Assembly: GCA_029204225.1 (NCBI GenBank)
Contig: CM055104.1
Span: forward strand, 27,891,253-27,955,252
Reading direction: 5' to 3'
From: Diphasiastrum complanatum
Lineage: Eukaryota > Streptophyta > Lycopodiopsida > Lycopodiales > Lycopodiaceae
Length of the DNA stretch: 64,000 bases
Numbering within the stretch: the first letter of the stretch is position 1; every line of letters begins with the position of its first letter. The notes beneath the pieces were generated by a model that was not told where the DNA came from, did no database searches, and worked only from the letters and a program-made list of their open reading frames with translations. Of the stretch, positions 46,351 to 58,646 are shown one piece after another. Made by a program: the position numbers and the translations under genes.

Positions 46351-46481
46351 ACCCCAAACTGTGCTCGTAAGCCCCAGCGGGGGGGGCTTTCCATGCTGGG
46401 AGGGCGGGAGCTCAAGGGCAGGGCCCGAGCTGCAGGGAAGGCCCAGGCGCCTTCCTGGGCCCGGGCCTTCCCCTGCATAAT
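46331..46481. other. Extremely GC-rich patch at the broken 5' end of G3
   Basis: About 150 bp of G/C runs (GGGGGGCACCGGGGCC, GCCCCAGCGGGGGGGGC) with an imperfect inverted repeat (GGGAAGGCCCAGG / CCTGGGCCCGGGCCTTCCC). Base composition is unlike both the flanking gypsy and the following gene. Confidence 0.8.
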
Positions 46482-47526
46482 GTAATGCTCAGTGAGAAGG
46501 GTGAGATTCCTGGGTGAGATTCCTACATAATGCACTATTAATCCAGTTGTCAGATGCATCATTCCGACATAATATGCTAGTAATCCACTGTCACAACACC
46601 ATTATGCAAATCATGGCATTAGGAGCTATGTGAAAATTGTGTGGAGGAGGTGTCCTCCAAAATACACACGAACTCTTGGGCACACTTAGCATTACAGAGG
46701 AGGAACCTATTCCTCCTCCTCCTCCTTCTTCGTCTTTTGATGAATGGATGCCCTTGCAGATGGACAGGGCTTCTCCTCCTCTGCCGCTTCGAACACCTCC
46801 CCTCGTCACCTCAGCTATAAAGTTGATGCCAAGCTTTGATCTGGTCACCCATAAACTGCAGTCAGAGAATCTTATTTACAGCAGGAGGTCGACTCATTGT
46901 TAAAATCTTTTGATATTGCAGGTAATCTCCTAAATTGTTTAAGCTTTTCTGCAAGCTTCCCTGACTGCGGATTAGTCGGATTTAAATTGACCCATTTCCA
47001 GATCCAGCTTTGAGCTTAATTGTTGAAATACAAACTTTTTTGTGCTTCCCGATTAGCCGTCTGCCTTGCTGTTGTTCGATGTTCATAACCATGCTTCATA
47101 CTTTGCTCAGACTTTGTTAAATCTAACTGTGCCTGAAGAGGCTGGTACTCTTCAAGCTTGGCTTTTTGTGAAAAGGTTGTAAGAGTTGGACTCAGTAGTT
47201 AGGGGTGAGAAGTTTAGCCCCATGAATTTTGACAGTTTAGGGCCGTATATCTAGATTAAGCTGGAAATTATCAATGTATTTTAACTGCAAATTAAGTTGT
47301 TTCTGCATCACAAAGTCTCAATTTGTTACTGTTTTGAGCAGATCTGCAGACCATATGCATGACACTGTTTCACCTGATTGATTGTTATCCAGGAGAACCT
47401 GACAAGCAAAAGGTTATGTTCACGTGTGCTCCTAATGTTATGTTCTGCCATTGACAAAGGTTAAGAGCTTGAAGTTTTTCAATTTCGGATTAAAAGGCCG
47501 CATCCAAGATTCGACATCGTCTTACC
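46482..47526 (+). promoter_or_regulatory. Upstream region / 5' UTR of the Dabb gene
   Basis: A plausible 5' UTR intron runs 46922-47392 (GCAG|GTAATC ... TTATCCAG|GAG). An open frame (46637-46903) with a PIPPPPPSSSFDEW stretch lies upstream but shows no known domain. It may be leader sequence. An in-frame stop (TAA, 47491) precedes the main start. Confidence 0.4.
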
Positions 47527-48204
47527 ATGTCAGCTTCTGCTTGCGTTATAGAACATGTGGTTCTTTTCAAGGTGAAACCCGAAACACCTTCGGACAAGGT
47601 CCAGGCTCTGCTGGATGGTATATATGGACTTAGGGAGCTTGATGGAGTATTAGACCTCACTCTTGCTCCAGTTCTAAATTTGTGGCCTGCTCATATTTCA
47701 TGGGCTGCTGGTTTTACTCATGTCTTGGATGGTCGCTACAAGGACAAGGCATCTCTAGATGCTTATACAATCTCATCTGCCCATGTCAGTGTTGTAGAGA
47801 ATTATGTGAAACCGATCATTTATGGTTTATTGGCATTAGATTGGGAAGCAAAGCCGTCACCTCCAGTAAATGAAGGTTTAGGTGTCATTCGCACTGCACT
47901 GTTGAAACTTAAAGAGGGGGTGACAGCAGAGGATATCGAAACACTTTTGATGACATTCAATAGCTACCCAAATATCTTTCCTTGTGTTGGACAAGTGAGT
48001 GCAGGTCCAAACTTCTCACCAGCCAGGGCACAGGGTTACAACTATGGCTACGTGGCTCAGTTTAAGAGTGTGAAGGAGCTAGAGGAGTTGACAGCAAATT
48101 CAGACCATGTGGCTCTGATGGAAACTAAAGTTAACCCTCATGTAGAATCCTTTATACTCGTGGATTCTTTTAAAGAAAGTCAAGCTGCATTAGCCAGAAT
48201 ATAA
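47527..48204 (+). CDS. Stress-responsive A/B barrel (Dabb) domain protein, 225 aa
   Basis: A complete single-exon coding sequence with two Dabb domains. The first is about residues 7-103, starting IEHVVLFKVKPE and including FTHVLDGRYKDKASLDAY and the SSAHVSVVENYVKPI stretch. The second is about residues 118-213, with IRTALLKLKEGVTAEDIETL, GPNFSPARAQGYNYGYVAQF and HPHV-like NPHVESFILVD. Dabb proteins form dimeric alpha+beta barrels; plant two-domain members are associated with stress responses, but their biochemical role is largely unknown. There is no obvious signal peptide or membrane segment. The ATG at 47527 is supported by the in-frame TAA at 47491 and by the domain start close behind it. 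Codon use is ordinary and there are no breaks, so it is a functional host gene. A poly(A)-signal-like AATAAA lies at 48336. Confidence 0.92.
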   Translation: MSASACVIEHVVLFKVKPETPSDKVQALLDGIYGLRELDGVLDLTLAPVLNLWPAHISWAAGFTHVLDGRYKDKASLDAYTISSAHVSVVENYVKPIIYGLLALDWEAKPSPPVNEGLGVIRTALLKLKEGVTAEDIETLLMTFNSYPNIFPCVGQVSAGPNFSPARAQGYNYGYVAQFKSVKELEELTANSDHVALMETKVNPHVESFILVDSFKESQAALARI

Positions 48205-48335
48205 GATCTAGTTTGCTGGAAGTTTCCATCTGGATTCTGAACCATGCAAAACTGCTATGTAATTCAATAATACCCAATAACTGATTCAAGATGATTGTGA
48301 TCCCAGTTTTTGTCTAAGCAGTCTTTAATTCAAGC

Positions 48336-48341
48336 AATAAA
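48336..48341 (+). terminator. Poly(A) signal candidate of the Dabb gene
   Basis: AATAAA about 130 bp after the stop codon, in an AT-rich 3' UTR. Confidence 0.5.
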
Positions 48342-49397
48342 AGGATGATGTGGTAGTTCTTATGATGGTTGTCCCCATCACATTGACGATAATATTCCAG
48401 AACGACATTTGATTTTTCGTTAACTTGGGTGTGATGGAAAGCCAAAGTTTTCATAATCAGCTGTATTCTGTTATCCTGGATTTTAAGCAGTACTGAAATT
48501 TGAACACTTATCAGCAATATTTATGGCAATCTATTGTATGTTTTATATGGTTGTACTTTTTTTTAGTTGAGCTACTATGCCAACCATCATCCATGGCTCT
48601 ATCTCTTAGTGATTGAGAAACTTTTCTGAACTCTGTTTCCTAATAGATGAGGCTATGGCCACATAGCAATACTTGGTTTTCTACTGAACTACATTTTCTT
48701 AGAATCCTACTTTAACTTCATCGCAAAAAAATTCTTCTAGCTTATTGGAATATGTAGCAAAGGTGTATGTAATTGAATGATACACTAAGGGTCATTTCAC
48801 ACTACACTCCCGGCAAGTCCGAAATTTAAAATAGAGCTCTCTCATTGGTCCAAGGAAAAAAAAATGGGCATGCCACCGTTTCACACTAACAAGCACTTGC
48901 CACTATGTGGCAGAAGACATGGTAGGGACCCACCGCAAATATTCATTTCAATGAAATGTATTTCAATTTTGACCTTTCTAGTTGAAAGGTGATAAGTTGG
49001 AAAAAAAAATTATAGCACACTTCAACTTTTAACATGAAAAGTTTCATACTTGACTTTAAAAAATGGACCAATCATATGTCAAGATTCAAATGGGCCAATT
49101 ATATTGTAGCCCTTCATTTAACACTTACCATCCAAATGTGAACTCTGATACCATTTTGGAAAGAGGTGAAGTTGAAATGAGTCGGTTCGATAAGTCGAAG
49201 TATTCTAAATCTTAAATAGCATATAGAATGTCTTCACCCTTTGATTCTATCCCACATTTTTCCTTCTAATCTAGAGGCTAGATTATTTTGGTTTTTTTCA
49301 CTAACACGGTTCTAGCAATAATGGCACTTTATGAGTGAGTTTTGCATTGTTTTTGAAGTGACCAAAGTATCTTAGAGTAGATGTGGAGCACCATTGG
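48342..49397. other. No recognised gene
   Basis: Unassigned sequence. It contains an isolated PBS-like word (TGGTATCAGAGTTC on minus, near 49143-49156) without a recognisable LTR end. Confidence 0.4.
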
Positions 49398-49722
49398 GTG
49401 AAGCAAGGTCGTTTTCTCTTACCTACTCTTTTTGGATTGCACATTGATGACCTTGAGAGAGTCATCAAGAAATGTGGTATTGATTGCCACCATTTTTCAT
49501 GCAGATGATTTCATTCTAGTCTCCATAACTATAGAGGGTTGTTTTACAGTCTCAAGCTTTTTGTACTAGATGGACTTTGGGGTTAACATTGTGAAGACCA
49601 AGGTTATGGTCTTCAATACATCTAGGGCCTACATATAGTGACATGAGGTTATCTTTGATGGACAGCCACTAAAGATTGTGCCATCTTCCACTTACTCAGG
49701 AGTGCTTTTCATTGGGGTCTTG
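49398..49722 (+). pseudogene. LINE (non-LTR) reverse transcriptase relic
   Basis: Plus strand. VKQGRFLLPTLFGLHIDDLE corresponds to the QG.PLSP.LF motif region of LINE RTs. A frameshift follows, and then HADDFILVSITIEG, the (F/H)ADD catalytic box (49498-49509). Next comes GVNIVKTKVMVFNTS and a STYSGVLF-like block (LGV motif). Stops and frameshifts abound. Endonuclease and poly(A) tail were not seen. Confidence 0.75.
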
Positions 49723-51649
49723 ATTAAGTGTCAACTTTTTGATATGATCGTTACCCCCACATCCTTCTATGTAGCAGAGGCATGGTGTCTAGGTCACCTC
49801 ATTCTATTGGTTTAGTATCTCATGCTTGCGTATCCCTATATTATCACACATGACATGGTTTATAGCTTATAACCTTTACCGCTCGACGACATATTTCATA
49901 TTATCACATACTTTCAATGAGTCAGGATGTTTCATGTTTCTAAGTAGAGATACACACGTGTAACACTCATCTCATCTTTACATCTTCAAAGTCAGATTAT
50001 CAATTTTCATGGTTTCCTAGACCTTGCACTTACTTGATACACTTGGCATCTCTATCGTAGATCTTAATTCAAATACCCCATGATTACATTGGATACTCCA
50101 TATATAAAGCATATCTTGGGCATGGCAAGGCCAAATAGGGCTCAAACATGACTACTATCATGGCACATTTTAGAGTTGAATGTAGCATGGTTCCTGGTCC
50201 TACCATAGTTTTTTATTTCAAAATGTAAAATAGCAAAACTATCACTCTCTAGGTAATTTATTTCTTGTTGAAATTCATAAATATAAGAATAGATGAATAG
50301 ATTTTATATATCCAATAGTACCAATCTTACAATGATAGATCATCAAATTAGAATGGATTATTATTGAATTTAATATATTTATATCAAAGGTCGGCGATAA
50401 GTTTTTGATTTTGACTATCAAATATTAAAATTTTCTATCAAAAAAATAGAATACATATCTATAATAAGATAGCCCAAATAAAATTTTGTGCTTCAGGTTT
50501 ATCTCATGTTTATTTTAGAATAGCTTTGAGTTTCATCGCACCAGGTTCTAGTTGAGATTGGACGCTTATTGAGTATTCCAAGAGAAGAGAGGATTTGGAA
50601 CAGCTTATTGGACCCAGAGTGTTATGGAACTCTCAAACAAAGTAGATTAAGTTCTTTTAATTTTTGTAAATTTCATGTATTACAGAAAATATGTAAGTTT
50701 AATTATGACCTTAAGTTTCATATATACAAATTCTGGATTTCAAATATTCTATGCTTTCTATAGTAGTAACATAAAATATACAAAAATTCTATGCTTTCTA
50801 TAGTAGTAAGTGTAACATAAAATATACATAAAGGACACTAGGTATATGTAAATAGTACATAACATATTTTCTAATATATAGATGTGAAACAGATATGATA
50901 TAGGATGAAGTATTATGAACCAATAATGCTTTATGAAAAGAACGAGGACCTTGTTGTGGAAACTAAGGGAACAAGACCCATGGTAGCACGAAATACACGA
51001 CAAATACAAATTAACATGCTAGCATAGAACAATGCATGTGGACTACAGAAAGACCACATGACCTCAACATGATCAGAGAAAGACATTATGGTCTATTTTT
51101 GAGACATGCATGTTGCACTATGATCCCTTATTACTTACGAGAATCCACATTGTGTTGCACTCATGTATGAGAGATCTTCTTATTTCAACAAGATTTATGC
51201 CAACCAAATTACTAGAGTCACCCAAATGCATGGCCCTAGATCACATCTTTCTTTTCTAGTAAGAGACCACAGATAGATACAGACAAAGACGATGATGATG
51301 ACACTCTTGTGCATAGAGATTAGAGACAATGTATCATTTAGTATCATGTTGAAGTCAGAGCTACCTATCCTACCATGCACACATCACATGGATGACCTCC
51401 TCAATGACAACAATGATGTATTCCAAATATACCTATAGCAAGAGCCTTTATCAACTTTTTTAATAATAGCAAGACATGATGACATCATGTTATACCATTT
51501 CATGTTTTTGCCACTATTTTGTAATTGGATATAGTCATAGCACTCAGATCTATATGTAGGCATTTCATATGTTCCCATGAATATCAACACTTGACATGTA
51601 CTTCTTCATCTTATATGCCTTTTGGCATGAAATAGACATTAATAAATCT

Positions 51650-51652
<3 letters not shown>
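49723..51652. other. AT-rich stretch with no recognised gene
   Basis: It includes a short duplication near 50740-50830, in which ATTCTATGCTTTCTATAGTA occurs twice about 42 bp apart. No coding motif was seen. Confidence 0.4.

Positions 51653-51735
<83 letters not shown>
51653..51735. repeat. (CT)n microsatellite
   Basis: About 41 CT units, uninterrupted. Confidence 0.97.
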
Positions 51736-51738
<3 letters not shown>

Positions 51739-54190
51739 ATAGCTTGAGTGATGAGATATGATGGGATAGCTCAAGTAATGTGAGTCTTACAATGAGATAA
51801 CTTAAGTGATGCAGTCACTTGATTAATCAAATAGCTTGAGTGAATTGTAATTTAAGAGAAAATATAACTCGAAAGACTTGGGTTCAAGCTTTAAATCAAT
51901 ACATAAAAAGCACTCGAGTCATCCAAGAAAATTGTAAAACTTCACAATAAAAATAAGCTCCAATTTAAATGATTAAATAAAAAAATATTCACTTTGAAAA
52001 GTCAAGAAGTTTAGTTTAGATAACCTAAACCTTTGCTAAATTGAACAAAAAACTTTAAAAAGATTATTTTCATGCCCTTTGATTCAAAAAATGAAAGCTT
52101 GGTAATATACTTGATATCATTCAAACTTTCACCAGTTGTTAGGGGTATTCCCAACAAAGTGTAAATAAATAAAATCGTCCAATAAAATGTGTTGCAAGGG
52201 CATGACATCCTGTGCGCGTAAGCCCATGGCCCAATGAGCACACAAGCTTAAGTGTAAATAAAATAAAATTGACTTGGGCCTTGGAATTAAAATAAAACTA
52301 GAGGCCCAAAGTCATTTTTAAACTTAGAGATCACTTTTTAGTGTTGGGTCCTTGGGACTCGCATGAATCTTGTGAAGTTTAATGTACTTTTTATGGACCC
52401 TTGGATCAAGTTGGGTCCAAGATGAATGGATAAGATCAATGTGATTATTAGCCAATAGGATTGAGGGGCAAGGGCCTTCCCCATTTTATAAAAAGGCACC
52501 ATTTGTACACTATTTTCATGCTTAATAGAGAGGAGGAGACTCTATCATTTTGAGAGCTCAAGTATCCTCATTTGCTAATCACTCTTGCTTATGCTATTGT
52601 TGGGATTGCTTGTTATTTCCATTTCTTCCATGCTTTTTGTCTGTGATTAGTTAGGGTTTCTCCATAAGCAATGACATTGAGCATTTGAGCTAACCTCCAT
52701 CTCATATCTCTCTCTCTCTTTCTCTCTTCTCTTCTCTCTTCCTCTTCTTTTCTACCCCTTCCCTTCACCCAAAACCATGAAGAATGTTAGTGTAGAGGAG
52801 TAGAGTTAAGGGAGAGTAGTGTTAGTGGTGAATAGAGTTAAGGGAGAAAGTAGGAAACTAACTAAAAATAGCATCTATGCATAGTTAGGTACCTATCCAA
52901 TGATCTAACCCTCGTTGACAGGCGGGAAGACTATACTACGCAAGATCTTCGACCCTATACCAGTATCCAAAACTTTATTTTAATACTCAAAGTTTAGACT
53001 TTGCATCATAGCTTTTGATTTGAGTGATAAACTCTAAGTAGTGCAAGTCAATTTGATCCCTAATTTTAAAGTTTGAGTGAAGGGTGTTCAAGAGATCTTA
53101 AAACCCAAAGTAATGTCTCGAGTGAATGGGCATGTTTCGACTCCTGAGCGATTTGACAAGGCTTGACTATTCAAGAAAAGATGTAGCTTGCGCAATTGAG
53201 ATGAAGGGATTAAATGTGATTGGAGAAATACTCGAGTGATAGAAATACATCATTTTTTAAACTTGACAATATCAATTGATCAAGATAAACAAACACTTTA
53301 CTAGGACAAAAAATATACAAACATAGGAACAAGTTTCTTATAACCAAATTAGATAAGAACAACACAATCTAATAACGATAACATAGTTAATTCCAACTAA
53401 GAATATCATAGATCCATGACTCACTAATTTCAAGACTTCTTATAAAGGAGCAACACATCTCCGCTCATAAGCATCATAATCGTCAAATTGTGGAATCATT
53501 GTAAGGGTTATCCATCTTGCTAGAACCATTTATATGTATTGAGGGCCACTAAAGCACTTGATGAACCATGGTACCTTTCTTTGTCTATAAAATTCCTCAA
53601 CTAACAAAACTTTATCCTCCATATGACAATAATTTGAAGTGAGACATGTAAGCACTAAAATGTGCTAATGGTTTAAATGCTACCAATATAAAGATTTTAA
53701 AAATATATAAATGTTAGAGATGCTTTTACATTATTTTGGTGTTGTATGACTAATTACAAAATGCATATATCATATGTGTAATTGCTTCAAAAGCAAAAAT
53801 GTTAAACTAAAAGCTACACCATGAAAGAACTGTCAAGCAATAATATGAACTTTGCAAAGCTATCTAGGAATGTCGATGAAAGATATCTTGATTAGCATCA
53901 TAGGATTTTGTAGTATAAGTGTCTCAAAAGGCATTCAACCTGAGTAGTTTCTCCAACACATGAGCATTTGTACTAACATCACATTCATTTTGAATTAACT
54001 AGTCTCAGGCACCCCAAACCATGAGTTGGGCATGATGGTTGGTGGTAGGGGGAGCTGAGACCTAGTGTTGGATTCTAGAGCTAATTGTGTTGGATTATTC
54101 TACTCTTGGAGTGATTCATCCAAATAATCGATCTTTAATGATATTCATCCAATTTTATTATCCAGTTCTGTAGTTTTATTCATGTTTCTA
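51736..54190. other. No recognised gene; possible LTR promoter region near 52.2-53.0 kb
   Basis: TTTATAAAAAGGCACC (about 52485-52500) is TATA-like and is followed by a CT-rich tract (52690-52760), which is a promoter-plus-leader look. LTR ends could not be placed. The rest is unassigned. Confidence 0.3.
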
Positions 54191-54316
54191 CAGAGTCTGC
54201 AGAAATAATTGGGAATCCCTCAACAGGTGGCTCCGACATATCAGACATTATCCGACTTATCGATGACGACGACGAAGTCGATGGAGTTGACCATGTTGAA
54301 GAACAACGGTTATTGT
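54191..54316 (+). pseudogene. Exon-like acidic coding patch interrupted by element D
   Basis: After a splice-acceptor-like TTTCTACAG the plus strand stays open, giving SAEIIGNPSTGGSDISDIIR, then LIDDDDEVDGVDHVEEQR. The LTR of element D begins at 54317. An acidic tail of this kind occurs at the ends of many plant transposases, but no family-defining motif is present. Confidence 0.3.
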
Positions 54317-54519
54317 TGTTGGAGGGCTCTCAAAAAAATTAGATGCAAAATAGAAAACAGAGCTCCATAGAGAACTTTAACAGGAACTTTACCAAACTAC
54401 AACATCAACATTGACTTAGATCGAATGGAAGAATGTATTGGTAGGTGTCAGAGACAACCACGAAGGGAGCGAAACAATTAGGCATCTGAGATAGCTTCGA
54501 AGGGAGTCTTTGAGTTGAC

Positions 54520-56451
54520 TGTTTTGGTACTCGAATAGTTTTACAGGCAGTAAGCTATTGAACAGCTTCAGCTAAAACATTTGTTGTTGAGCTGAGCATT
54601 TGACATCATTGATTGTGCTGCATTTAGTAATGTTCGGTTCTTCCTTTTGGCTATTCCATTCTGCTGTGGTGTGTAGACGTTGGTAGTGAACTAATGATGA
54701 ATGTCGAATGATGCCATATAGTCAGACATTTCATTTGACATGAACTCTCCACTATTGTCTGTACGAAGGGCCTTGAGTCGTTGACCAGTCTGTGTCTCAG
54801 CAAACTGTTTGAAGTCTTTAAAACAATTGAATGTTTCAAACTTGTTCTTAATGAACATAATGCTGGTAAATCTCAAATAATCATCGATAAAAGTGATATA
54901 ATATAGTGCTGAGCCCAGAGATTGAGTACTCATAGGGCCACACAGATCACTATGTATCAATTCTAGAATGGACTTAGCTCTAGTGGCTTGTCCCCTTGAA
55001 AATCTTGATCTATGTTGTTTGCCTAGTAGGCACATCTCACAAACATGTCGAATGTCAGTGGAGGCAGGAATAAAATTTAAATCCTCAACCATACTATTAT
55101 GATACATATACAAGATTGATCTCATGTTTAAGTGTCCTAATTTTCGATGCCATAATTGGGCATTTGAAGTACTCACATTAGTAGAAAGTGCATATTCGTG
55201 ACCCAAAATGTACAAATTACCTTCTTTGTTTCCAGAGAAGATTTCTTTATTGTTCTTGTCCAAAATGGTACATTGCTTCAAATTGAACAAGGCTCTGTAG
55301 CCCTGATCAATGAGCTTGTTGGCTGACAATAAATTTTTGATCAGTTTAGGTACGTATAGTACATCCTTGAGCAAGGTCAATTTACCATTTTGAAGATAAA
55401 GGCAAATAGATCCTTTGCCTTCATTCTACAGTGTACCTGAGTCACCGAAGTAGATGTACTTCAAGTCTCTTAGTGTGAGGTCTTCAAATAAGGACTTACA
55501 TGAGGTCATGTGCTAAGAAGCACCAGAATCAAGGTACCAATCCATGGCTCCTCTAATGGGTTCATCTTGTATCATAAGCAGTGTTGGATCTTTGAGAGAG
55601 GTTCTAGTAGAATCAGATCCTACATCCTGCTGCATCTTCTTCTTTGCTTCGTTATCCTTGAGAACTCGACAATCCTTGATGTCATGATTGGTTCTCTTGT
55701 AGTACTTGCAGATTAGTCTAGTCTTGGGCTTTTGATATTGTCGATTGTGTTGTTGTAATTGCTGGTCTGAATCTGTTTGCTCAACTTTTGTCTTCTTGTT
55801 CTTCGAAGATTTTTTCTTCTGGAGCTATTGCTTATTCGAATAGAGAGTGAATGTCTTCGAATTCGATGTGGATAAGCTTTTCCTTCTTACTTATTCTTGT
55901 AATAAACTTGTTGTCACCTTTTGCAGAGACAGGTCAGGAGCATTGCTAAGTAGCAATACTAGATTGTCGTAAGAGAGAAGAAAACTGGACAGAAGAGACA
56001 TGTTAGCATCTTTGTCTGATACTAGCGAACCTATTGCAGCTAACTGATTGAGTAGTTGTTTGAATTCATTTAGATGATTAGATGATCAGTGACCGAGGTT
56101 GCTTCACTCATCTTGAGTGACAGAAACTTCTTCCTCAAGAAGAGACGAGTTGACATCTGTTGTTTCGTATAGACCGGTAAGAATGTCCCATGCCTCTTTG
56201 GAGCTGGAACAATTAGCTACGTGAGCTATTTGTGAATCTTTGAGATTCAAAGATACAATGGCAAGAGCTTTGCCATCCTTAGTTTCCCAGGTGGTCAACA
56301 TGTCAGGTTCAGCTGGCTTGGCTATTGAACCATCGATGTATCTCCAGAGTTATTTTTCTGTGAGTATCATCTTCATCTTGAACTTCCACATGTGGAAGTC
56401 ATCACCGTTAAACTTGTTCATCAAGCGGATTTTTGAAGATGTTCCTTCCAT
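54520..56451 (-). pseudogene. Element D gag-protease-integrase remnant
   Basis: Gag (56104-56451) contains a stop after MKMILTEK and the typical AIVSLNLKDSQIAHVANC, then SKEAWDILTGLYETT. The 229-codon integrase frame (54691-55380) has LWHRKLGHLN with HVCEMCLLGKQH (zinc finger), LIHSDLCGPM (first Asp), LRTDNSGEF (second Asp) and, after a frameshift, TPQQNGIAKRKNRTL, in which the usual Glu of the NG.AER motif reads Lys. It is inactive. Confidence 0.85.
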
Positions 56452-56525
56452 GATGAATGATCTGAGTATAGTAAAAAAGTTTCAAATACTAATAGTAGAT
56501 TGGAACGAGGGCTCTGATACCACTC

Positions 56526-56704
56526 TGTTGGAGGGCTCTCGAAGAAATTAGGTGCGAAATAGGAAACAGAGCTCCAACATAGAGAACTTTAGCATAAACT
56601 TTACTAAACTACAACATCAACATTGACTTAGATCGAATGGAGGAATGTCTTGGTAGGTGTCAAAGACAACCATAAAGGGAGCGAAACAATTAGGCGTCTG
56701 AGAC
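56526..56704 (-). repeat. 5' LTR of element D (right limit approximate)
   Basis: It begins TGTTGGAGGG at 56526 and matches the left copy to GTCTGAGA. The LTR may extend further right, because the left copy is truncated by the internal deletion and cannot define the end. Confidence 0.6.
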
Positions 56705-57891
56705 AACCATGCTTCCTTTGAGATTAGACATTCCGAATTGAGTGAGTGTCAATTGAGAAAAAAAATTATCAAAAAGTATTCATAGTGCAATACACATAAG
56801 AATAGAGAATATGAATTAAGATGTTGTGAATACAACGATCAGATCACGATCATGTGTCCAAGGATGGTTCACAGTGGTGGTGCACTGTGTGCGGTGATCT
56901 TACTTAGTTAGCTACAAATTAATAAATATCTCTATTCTTTGAATGACTTTCACTCCATTAGAGGAGTTCTCAATATCAAAAAGACCCTTTGTAAAGATAC
57001 TTTTATTTTTTTTCTTTAGTTTTGACCGTCACCAGGCCCAATCAAAATGCACAGATTTGAAATCTACGTAACATAGTTCAAATTAACTGAGAAATAGAAA
57101 TGCAATATAGAAAACTTTGAAATTTGTGTCCGGGTTGCATGGACGTATCCCATTGGTTTCTTCTTCCTGCCCGACGTCAATACCTCAAGTTAAATTTACT
57201 TGACTATGCTGGTTAGTATAATGAAATTTTCTAACTATACTAGTTACAGTTATAGAAATACAGTATGTACAGTTACATAAAATATGGTATACGCAGTAAC
57301 TGTGACTATGTTGGCATTCACATTAGATTAAATGTGATACCAAAAATTGAAATTAAGTATCATATCAGAGAGATTTTTTTTTGGTGCCCAAGCTTTGAAA
57401 ATAGCAATGGCAAGGAGACCCAGATCTACAATCGAGTCTGTGATTCTTTACAATGAGAAAAATGAAGCTGATAACTGGAAGCCAACAAAATATACGAAGA
57501 ATTCATGGGTATTGCTGCATCCATCATTAAAGGGCAATTTTCGACAAAAGAAAAGAGCAAAAATGATTTACAAATCTTATTGGAAAGCAAAATTTTGGAA
57601 TTTAAGACTACCCCGGAAGGTCAATCGATATCAGAAGTCTTAGTACAACATGTATATATTTATTCATAAATCAAAGTACATGATATCAATCCTCATGATC
57701 ATCAAAAATGTAATTGTATGTATATCGAAACATATGCACTCTACAACAATCATATGTGATTTTCTTTATTGATGCTCTTCAGATTATAATTTACATTAGA
57801 GGAGTTTTGAGTTCCAAAAAGACCCTTAAAGAATTCGTGCAAGATGTTTTTTTTTATTATTAAAATATTATAACACTAATACTTTTGACTT
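56705..57891. other. No recognised gene
   Basis: Contains a 98-codon open frame (57347-57643, plus) that is basic and Trp-containing (NWKPTKYTKNSWVLLHPSLK) but matches nothing I recognise. The left part may belong to the element D LTR. Confidence 0.35.
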
Positions 57892-58628
57892 TGTTGAATT
57901 TCACACGTGTGGATTGTCCACCACATGTACTTGTGATCTCCTAAGGTGTGTAGATGCACCAAGATCAAGACTAGATTGAGATTCAAGATCAATCTTAGAT
58001 CCTATGGCAAAAACACACTACTACATGCATTCAATCACTTCCAACTCTCACTCACACGTGTGGGAAGTATTCAAAAAATAATCTAAGGAAAAACAAGCTG
58101 ATCTCCTCGGGTAGAGAGAGAAAAAGCATCATGAGCTCTCGGGTAGAGAGAGAAAGCTAGAAATCCAATAACTCACAAAATCCATAAAATCACCAAATCA
58201 ATTAGATCCAAAATGAGGAGTACAATGATACTAGTAGATCCATGAGCTACCACTATGCTTAACTATGATTGGACCATACTTTGTCACCTCTTGATCCTAT
58301 TGGACCATTGATTCATGCACCTCTTAATTCTATTGGACTATATTCAAGCACACCTCAATTTCCTATTGGACCTCACAAGGCTCCAGCTCTAAATCCTATT
58401 GGACCTCTTGGAATTCATCAAACAAAAGCTTTACACGTGTATACACTCTAATTGGCACGTGTTTAGCCTCTTACTCTATTTTGGCTCAATAGTGGCATTA
58501 CAAGTGGAAATGCACAATTTGCCATCTATGCCAAATTTATTCCTATCAACATCCTACACCTAGATGCTTGATGTAAAAAACATAAGACCCCTATATCTAA
58601 CATAGATAATCTTTTTCAATTCTTCACA
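57892..58628 (-). repeat. 3' LTR of element E
   Basis: 737 bp on plus from TGTTGAATTTCACACGTGTG to TCTTCACA. It contains several CTATTGGAC units (58260-58410) and two GGTAGAGAGAGAAA boxes. Confidence 0.88.
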
Positions 58629-58646
58629 CTCCTCCTAAAAAATTAT

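Larger units (their letters stand above)
54317..56704 (-). mobile_element. Internally deleted copia element D
   Basis: Minus strand. LTR parts at both ends (54317-54489 and 56526-56704) match each other (TGTTGGAGGGCTCTC, CAACATCAACATTGACTTAG). The PBS TGGTATCAGAGCC is at 56510-56522, three bases from the right LTR. Gag starts MEGTSSKIRLMNKFNGDD at 56451. Then come a zinc-knuckle relic (CKYYKRTNHDIKDC), protease WYLDSGAS with a stop before HM, GAG-pre-integrase (LWHRKLGHLNMRSILYM) and integrase (ALRTDNSGEFMS), ending at about 54520. RT, RNase H and PPT are deleted, and integrase runs into a truncated LTR. Confidence 0.87.

Noticed and set aside
48790-49130. Possible MITE between the Dabb gene and the LINE relic
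   Set aside because: I could not find matching terminal inverted repeats or a target duplication.
49143-49156. Isolated copia-like PBS word (TGGTATCAGAGTTC on minus)
   Set aside because: No LTR terminus next to it and no copia protein on the expected side.
57347-57643. 98-codon basic open frame on the plus strand
   Set aside because: No recognisable family, no splice or promoter context, and its length can occur by chance in such sequence.
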